9,472 nucleotides of DNA from Bacteroidales bacterium (lineage in GTDB: Bacteria; Bacteroidota; Bacteroidia; Bacteroidales; JAADJA01): positions 1-9,472 of the forward strand of contig JAOZLR010000079.1 in assembly GCA_029934735.1 (NCBI GenBank). The letters run 5' to 3'. The notes beneath the pieces were generated by a model, which saw only the letters and a list, made by a program, of their open reading frames with translations, ran no database searches and was not told where the DNA came from. The translations under genes and the position numbers were made by a program. Numbering within the stretch: position 1 is the first letter of the stretch; each line of letters starts with the position of its first letter. Below, one piece after another: positions 5,235 through 9,472 of the stretch.

Positions 5235-8200
5235 ATGAAAACAATTGTTTTAAAGGTCATTGTATTGTTTTGTCTTACTGGGGTTTTTATCAAAACCCCT
5301 GTCGTTTCGCAGGAATTGGGGAATATTGAATTTCAACGCCTTGCCTCGGAAAATATAAAGCTGGAAAAGGGGTTATCACAAAACTGGGTTTACTCAATTA
5401 TTCAGGACAAATATGGATATATGTGGTTTGGCACCTGGGATGGACTGAACAGATATGATGGTTATAGCTTTGTAACATATAATATTGAAGACGGACTAAG
5501 TAATCACTCAATTTACACGCTTCTTGAAGATAATGAGGGAATAATTTGGATAGGAACTGATAAAGGTTTTAACCGTTTCGACAGAAAGACCAGGACTTTT
5601 ACAAAATATCTCCATAATGTAGATAGTATCAATGGATTGGTCAACAATAGAGTGAATGTTATAATTCAGACAGGGGATAGTACAATTTGGATTGGTACCG
5701 GAAGTGGATTAAACAGGTTTGATAAAAAAAGTGAAGAATTTGTTTCCTACTTCTCCAAACCGCAGGATTTTTTAAGCCCAAGAAGTAATTATATCATTGA
5801 TCTGTATGAAGACCGTAATGGCATTATTTGGATATCAACCTCTTTTGGGCTTATTAAGTTTGATCCTGCCACAGAAATTTCAATAAGATTTTATCATATT
5901 GATGATGACCCCTCCACAATATGCCACAATAATGTCAGAAGTATATTGCAGGACCAGAAAGGTAATTACTGGGTAGGAACCCGAAACGGCTTGACCCTTC
6001 TTGACTCATTAATGCACGTTATAAAACATTATTATAATGACCCTGATAATCCAAACAGTTTGAGTAATAATTGGGTTAGAGATATCTATGAGGACTCAAA
6101 AGGGAATATCTGGATAGGTACAGGTGGCGGTGGTTTAAATCTGAAAAATAAAAAAAGCGACACTTTTATCAGGTTTAAAAATATACTGAATGATCCGGGA
6201 AGCCTCAGTAATGATAAAGTCTATTCAATTTTTGAGGATAAAACAGGGAATATCTGGGTTGGAACTTTCAAAGGTGTAAATATGATTAGCAAGTATTACA
6301 GTGACTTTAAACATTGCTACCGCCGAACCAATGATAATTCATCTATTAGTAATAATTTTGTCTGGACTTTTACGGAAACATCCGATAGCCTGATATGGAT
6401 AGGTACTTCCAACGGAGTTAATGTTTTCAATACTAAAACAAAAAAATATTTTACAATTTCCCGGAATATTCAGGACCAGGTGGATGTTTCGGGCTTTGAT
6501 GTCAGAACTATACTATATACTCCCGAACTGAACTGTATGTGGTTTGGAACTTATGGTTTGGGTTTATTTAAATATTCAATGAATACTCAAGAGTTTGTGG
6601 CCTATAATTATAATCCAAACCAAAATAGTATAGGTAGTAATATTGTAAATGCATTGCTTTGGGATGAGCTTGATAGTTCTATCTGGATTGGAACAGGAAA
6701 AGGTCTTTGTAATTATAATCCACAAACTAATCGTTTTGTTATTTTTGAATCTGACGAAAATGACCCCGCTTCTATTAGCAATAATATTATAATATCTGTT
6801 TTTAAAGATAGCAGGAATAATATTTGGGTAGGTACTGATAACGGGCTGAATAGGTATGACAGGAGAAATAATAAGTTCATTAAATATTTCAATCAACCTG
6901 ACAATGATAAAAGCCTCAGCAATAACAGTGTTTTTTGTATATATGAGGCCCATTCGGGATTTTTGTGGATTGGTACCTCCGGAGGAGGATTGAACAGGCT
7001 TGATCCTCAGACAGGTAAATTTAAGGTCTATACTACTGAGAACGGATTACCCAATAATATTATCTATGGAATTTTGGAAGACGATAATGATAACCTTTGG
7101 ATTAGTACAAATTATGGTATATCTAAATTTAATGTACCTGATCAAAGTTTTGTTAATTATGATGTAAAGGATGGATTGCAAAGCAATGAGTTTAATCTTG
7201 GTGCTGCATTGAAAAGTAAGAGTGGTCTTTTATACTTTGGTGGCATGAATGGTTATAATGTTTATAATCCTGATAAGATAAAAGTAAATCCTGTTAAACC
7301 TGTTGTAGTTGTTTCAGTGTTCAGAAAGTTTAATGAAATTGTTCCTAATGATTTTTTTGACGGAGATACTATTTATTTGAATTACGACGATAACTTCTTT
7401 TCTTTTGAAATTGCGGCCCTGGATTATACAAACCCATCAAAGAATAAATATAAATATAAACTTGAAAATATTGATAAAGACTGGGTTTTAGTGGATGCCG
7501 AAAACAGATGGGCAGAGTATAAAAAAGTTAGTCCTGGAAAATATGCGTTTATAGCAGGCGGATCGAACAACGACGGTGTTTGGAATGAAAAAGGAATTAA
7601 ACTAACGTTATTGATAAAACCTCCATGGTGGGCAACCTGGTACTTTAGGGTTTTTATCTTTTTGATAATTGTATTCATCATATATTGGGTAGTTTACTGG
7701 AGAATCAGAAGAATGAAAAGACGCCATGAAATGGAAGTGAAACTCCTTGAAATTGAAAAGCAGAAGTTTGATCTTGAACAAAAAGCTCTCAGACTTCAGA
7801 TTAACCCTCATTTTATTTTCAATTCTCTCAACTCAATTCAAAGTTATATTCTTGAAAATGATATTGAGAATGCCGTTTTCTATCTTGGTAAATTCTCACA
7901 GTTAATGCGTGTTGTTCTGTCAAATACCACCAATAAATATGTTTCATTGAAAGATGAGCTTGCTGCCATTCGTTATTATATTGATCTTGAGCAACTAAGG
8001 TTTAACAAAAAGTTTGAGTATAAAATAAATGTTGACCCCGAGCTTGATGAAGAGTTTGTTGATATTCCTCCTATGATAATTCAGCCTTATGTTGAGAATG
8101 CAATTATCCATGGATTAATTAATTCGTCCGACAAGGGAAACTTAAGTATCGATGTAAAGAAGAAATCGGATAAATCATTGTTGTGTATAGTTAGAGATGA

Positions 8201-8411
8201 CGGTATTGGAAGAGAGAAAGCTGCTGAAATTGCTAAGGATTCAGGTATTAAGCACAGTTCGAGGGGAATGTTGATAACAAAAGCAAGACTTGAAATTCTT
8301 AACAGACAGAGTAAAGAGGATTTTTCAGTGAAAATTGTTGATCTAAAAAACAATAAAAATGAAGCGGCAGGTACGGAAGTAAGAATAATTATTCATTTTA
8401 AGGAGGAGTGA
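5235..8411 (+). CDS. Sensor histidine kinase: double regulator propeller, Y_Y_Y domain, LytS-type kinase
   Basis: A 1058-residue inner-membrane sensor. Order: signal peptide (cleavage near S25|Q26); 14 propeller blades from about residue 40 to 690, each marked by W-[IVF]-G-T followed by G-[LVF]-N-[RK]-[FY]-D or a variant (first M63-W-F-G-T67, last L666-Y-F-G-G670), enough for two seven-bladed propellers; a Y_Y_Y immunoglobulin-like domain (about 690-795); one membrane span (about 803-822) after W-W-x-x-W-Y; a charged coiled coil (about 823-852); and a His_kinase domain of the LytS/YehU type with L-Q-I-N-P-H859-F-I-F-N, where H859 is the phosphorylated residue. The ATPase part has N955-A-I-I-H959 (N box) and D988-D-G-I-G992. 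Propellers in this family face the periplasm; in Bacteroides hybrid regulators they detect glycan fragments, but no polysaccharide-use genes are present here, so the signal is unknown. Unlike those hybrids it has no built-in receiver or DNA-binding domain and should signal to the LytTR regulator 74 bp downstream. Confidence 0.93.
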   Translation: MKTIVLKVIVLFCLTGVFIKTPVVSQELGNIEFQRLASENIKLEKGLSQNWVYSIIQDKYGYMWFGTWDGLNRYDGYSFVTYNIEDGLSNHSIYTLLEDNEGIIWIGTDKGFNRFDRKTRTFTKYLHNVDSINGLVNNRVNVIIQTGDSTIWIGTGSGLNRFDKKSEEFVSYFSKPQDFLSPRSNYIIDLYEDRNGIIWISTSFGLIKFDPATEISIRFYHIDDDPSTICHNNVRSILQDQKGNYWVGTRNGLTLLDSLMHVIKHYYNDPDNPNSLSNNWVRDIYEDSKGNIWIGTGGGGLNLKNKKSDTFIRFKNILNDPGSLSNDKVYSIFEDKTGNIWVGTFKGVNMISKYYSDFKHCYRRTNDNSSISNNFVWTFTETSDSLIWIGTSNGVNVFNTKTKKYFTISRNIQDQVDVSGFDVRTILYTPELNCMWFGTYGLGLFKYSMNTQEFVAYNYNPNQNSIGSNIVNALLWDELDSSIWIGTGKGLCNYNPQTNRFVIFESDENDPASISNNIIISVFKDSRNNIWVGTDNGLNRYDRRNNKFIKYFNQPDNDKSLSNNSVFCIYEAHSGFLWIGTSGGGLNRLDPQTGKFKVYTTENGLPNNIIYGILEDDNDNLWISTNYGISKFNVPDQSFVNYDVKDGLQSNEFNLGAALKSKSGLLYFGGMNGYNVYNPDKIKVNPVKPVVVVSVFRKFNEIVPNDFFDGDTIYLNYDDNFFSFEIAALDYTNPSKNKYKYKLENIDKDWVLVDAENRWAEYKKVSPGKYAFIAGGSNNDGVWNEKGIKLTLLIKPPWWATWYFRVFIFLIIVFIIYWVVYWRIRRMKRRHEMEVKLLEIEKQKFDLEQKALRLQINPHFIFNSLNSIQSYILENDIENAVFYLGKFSQLMRVVLSNTTNKYVSLKDELAAIRYYIDLEQLRFNKKFEYKINVDPELDEEFVDIPPMIIQPYVENAIIHGLINSSDKGNLSIDVKKKSDKSLLCIVRDDGIGREKAAEIAKDSGIKHSSRGMLITKARLEILNRQSKEDFSVKIVDLKNNKNEAAGTEVRIIIHFKEE

Positions 8412-8485
8412 AATTTAGTTTAGGTTAATTTTTATACTATTATATAATATATAACAATGTTAATAAGTGTTAAAAAATATTTATT

Positions 8486-9232
8486 ATGCTCAGAGCTGTT
8501 ATTGTTGAAGACGAAAAAAGATCAAGGGAGACCCTTTCAGGATTGCTGAAATTATATTGTAAAAATGTTGAGGTGGTCGCTGAGGCTGACGGAGTAAAAT
8601 CAGGTATTAGTGCAATTACCGAATATAAGCCGGATATTATATTTCTTGATATTCAGATGCCGGATGGTAGTGGGTTTAAACTGTTGGAAGAGCTGGATGA
8701 TTATAACTTTGATGTGATATTCACAACAGCATATGACCAGTTTGCTATTAAAGCCATAAAATTCAGTGCTCTTGATTACCTGCTGAAGCCCATATTTCCA
8801 GATGACCTCAAAGTAGCTGTTAACAAGGCTGAAGAAAAACAGAAACAGCAAAATCTTAAACCAAATATTGATGCTTTGCTTGGAAATTATAAAGGTCCCA
8901 GGGAAGAACCCAATATTGTCCTATCGACATCTGACAAGGTTTATGTTGTTAAAATTAGTGAAATTGTGCGCTGCGAATCATCAAATTACTATACGTTCTT
9001 TTATTTTATTGACAGAAAGAGGATTCTTGTTTCAAGAACATTGAAGGATAATGAGGAACTTCTATCAGAATACAATTTTTTGCGAATCCACAAATCTCAT
9101 TTAATAAATCTTAAGTACGCGACAACCTTTTCACGAAATGAAAGAGGATTCGTTTTAATGGCTGATGGTAGTGAAGTTCCTGTTTCGAGGCGTAAAAGAG
9201 AAAAGGTTCTTGAAATCCTAAGTAATTTATAA
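8486..9232 (+). CDS. LytTR-family response regulator
   Basis: A 248-residue cytoplasmic transcription regulator. The receiver domain (about 1-120) has the acidic pair E8-D9-E10, phosphoacceptor D55 in F-L-D-I-Q-M-P-D-G-S-G, T81 in F-T-T-A-Y, and K101 in L-L-K-P. A Gln/Lys-rich linker (about 113-125) leads to a LytTR DNA-binding domain (about 143-248) with S-T-S-D-K-V-Y-V-V-K, I-V-R-C-E-S-S-N-Y-Y-T, the R-I-H-K-S-H-L-I-N strand and a closing V-P-V-S-R-R-K. All phosphorylation residues are intact. LytS-type kinases normally pair with this family, so the upstream sensor is the obvious partner. No promoter is visible in the 74-bp AT-rich gap, so the two genes are probably co-transcribed. LytTR domains bind pairs of direct repeats two helical turns apart, and repeats with that spacing start 24 bp past this gene's stop. 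Confidence 0.93.
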   Translation: MLRAVIVEDEKRSRETLSGLLKLYCKNVEVVAEADGVKSGISAITEYKPDIIFLDIQMPDGSGFKLLEELDDYNFDVIFTTAYDQFAIKAIKFSALDYLLKPIFPDDLKVAVNKAEEKQKQQNLKPNIDALLGNYKGPREEPNIVLSTSDKVYVVKISEIVRCESSNYYTFFYFIDRKRILVSRTLKDNEELLSEYNFLRIHKSHLINLKYATTFSRNERGFVLMADGSEVPVSRRKREKVLEILSNL

Positions 9233-9255
9233 TCATTCTAAATTCACTAGAATTA

Positions 9256-9320
9256 ACCGAAAATCAGTTGATTATTTACCGAAAACTGATTTTATTCTAC
9301 CGTTAACTGATTTTATCTTT
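9256..9320 (+). promoter_or_regulatory. Three direct repeats, candidate LytTR operator
   Basis: ACCG recurs at 9256, 9278 and 9299, a spacing of 22 and 21 bp (two helical turns). Units 2 and 3 share T-ACCG-nn-AACTGATTTTAT (17 of 19 identical); unit 1 keeps ACCGAAAA but diverges after it. Unit 3 contains ACCGTTAAC, which fits the published LytTR consensus [TA][AC][CA]GTTN[AG][TG] at all but the last position. The block lies between the LytTR regulator gene and the next gene and ends right where a -33 element would be. Binding by this regulator is inferred. Confidence 0.6.
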
Positions 9321-9339
9321 CAGATGAAGAATTTTATAT

Positions 9340-9347
9340 TATATTTA
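9340..9347 (+). promoter_or_regulatory. Weak -7-like box downstream of the LytTR repeats
   Basis: TATATTTA differs from TAnnTTTG only in the last base and lies 38 bp before the ATG at 9386. No TTG lies at the -33 position; repeat 3 ends there (9320), 19 bp upstream of the box. A promoter lacking a -33 element and helped by an activator bound at the repeats would explain this. Confidence 0.3.
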
Positions 9348-9385
9348 CAGCCTCATTACAACTGGTTAAATTGTTATTAAAATAG

Positions 9386-9472
9386 ATGAAAGATTATTTA
9401 CCATTATTAATTGGATTGATATGGCTGGGATTTACCCTGTATAACAAAAAACAGAAAGGTAAAAATTCTAAG
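9386..9472 (+). CDS. Start of a small membrane-anchored protein, 3' truncated by window edge
   Basis: ATG at 9386 opens a frame that stays open for the 29 codons to the end of the window. The visible residues are a short acidic/basic start (M-K-D-Y), one hydrophobic span (about residues 5-19, L-P-L-L-I-G-L-I-W-L-G-F-T-L-Y) and then a strongly basic stretch (N-K-K-Q-K-G-K-N-S-K). This is an N-terminal membrane anchor with a cytoplasmic basic tail. The function cannot be assigned. Its place directly behind the LytTR-type repeats makes it the leading candidate target of the neighbouring two-component system. Confidence 0.6.
   Translation, partial: MKDYLPLLIGLIWLGFTLYNKKQKGKNSK

Noticed and set aside
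6576..6953. 125-codon minus-strand ORF inside the sensor kinase
   Set aside because: It is a shadow of the propeller repeats; the sense frame is clearly the coding one.
9241..9254. AATTC-ACTA-GAATT as a terminator after the regulator gene
   Set aside because: It is a 5-bp AT-rich stem without a T-run, within chance expectation for such AT-rich DNA.
9260..9293. Inverted pair AAAATCAGT (9260-9268) and ACTGATTTT (9285-9293) as a hairpin or dyad operator
   Set aside because: The 9-bp match is perfect, but the ACCG-phased direct repeats explain the block better and match LytTR binding; the inverted pair may be incidental, though an overlapping dyad cannot be excluded.
9256..9320. CRISPR array
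   Set aside because: The units are contiguous 21-22 bp direct repeats without unique spacers, and there are no cas genes.

Overview
The window looks like a chromosomal segment from a low-GC member of the Bacteroidota. The evidence is: promoter-like TAnnTTTG boxes, weak or absent Shine-Dalgarno sequences, signal peptides cut before Gln, many short lipoproteins, a two-component sensor with a double regulator propeller, and a polyene (flexirubin/aryl polyene-like) pigment gene set. The species cannot be named from sequence alone.

Region 1 (1-3025) is part of a polyene pigment gene cluster, all on the + strand. It holds the C-terminal end of a divergent beta-ketoacyl synthase (chain-length-factor-like), an overlapping membrane-anchored polysaccharide deacetylase, a 370-bp spacer, and then an overlapping trio: LolA-like carrier, outer-membrane-type lipoprotein, and hotdog 3-hydroxyacyl-ACP dehydratase. 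The synthase and dehydratase would build the polyene acyl chain, while the LolA-like protein and lipoprotein probably help move or seat the product at the outer membrane. The spacer (1033-1402) has no credible gene but is packed with inverted repeats, including mutually exclusive hairpins and a 64-bp interrupted palindrome.

Region 2 (3026-4950) holds a BamA/Omp85-type outer-membrane barrel without POTRA domains, preceded by a good Bacteroidota-type promoter. Convergent to it, with 12 bp between them, is a minus-strand lipoprotein that resembles a Rieske domain whose usual cluster ligands are replaced.

Region 3 (4952-9472) looks like a signalling module: a tiny lysine-rich lipoprotein, a 1058-residue sensor (14 propeller blades, Y_Y_Y domain, one membrane span, LytS-type histidine kinase), and a LytTR response regulator. 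Downstream of the regulator lie three ~21-22 bp direct repeats of ACCG(A/T)(A/T)AA type, one of which matches the general LytTR-box consensus at 8 of 9 positions. They sit just upstream of a weak -7 box and the start of a small membrane protein that runs off the window. The simplest reading is that the regulator binds these repeats and controls that gene. The sensor's signal and the target's function cannot be read from this window.
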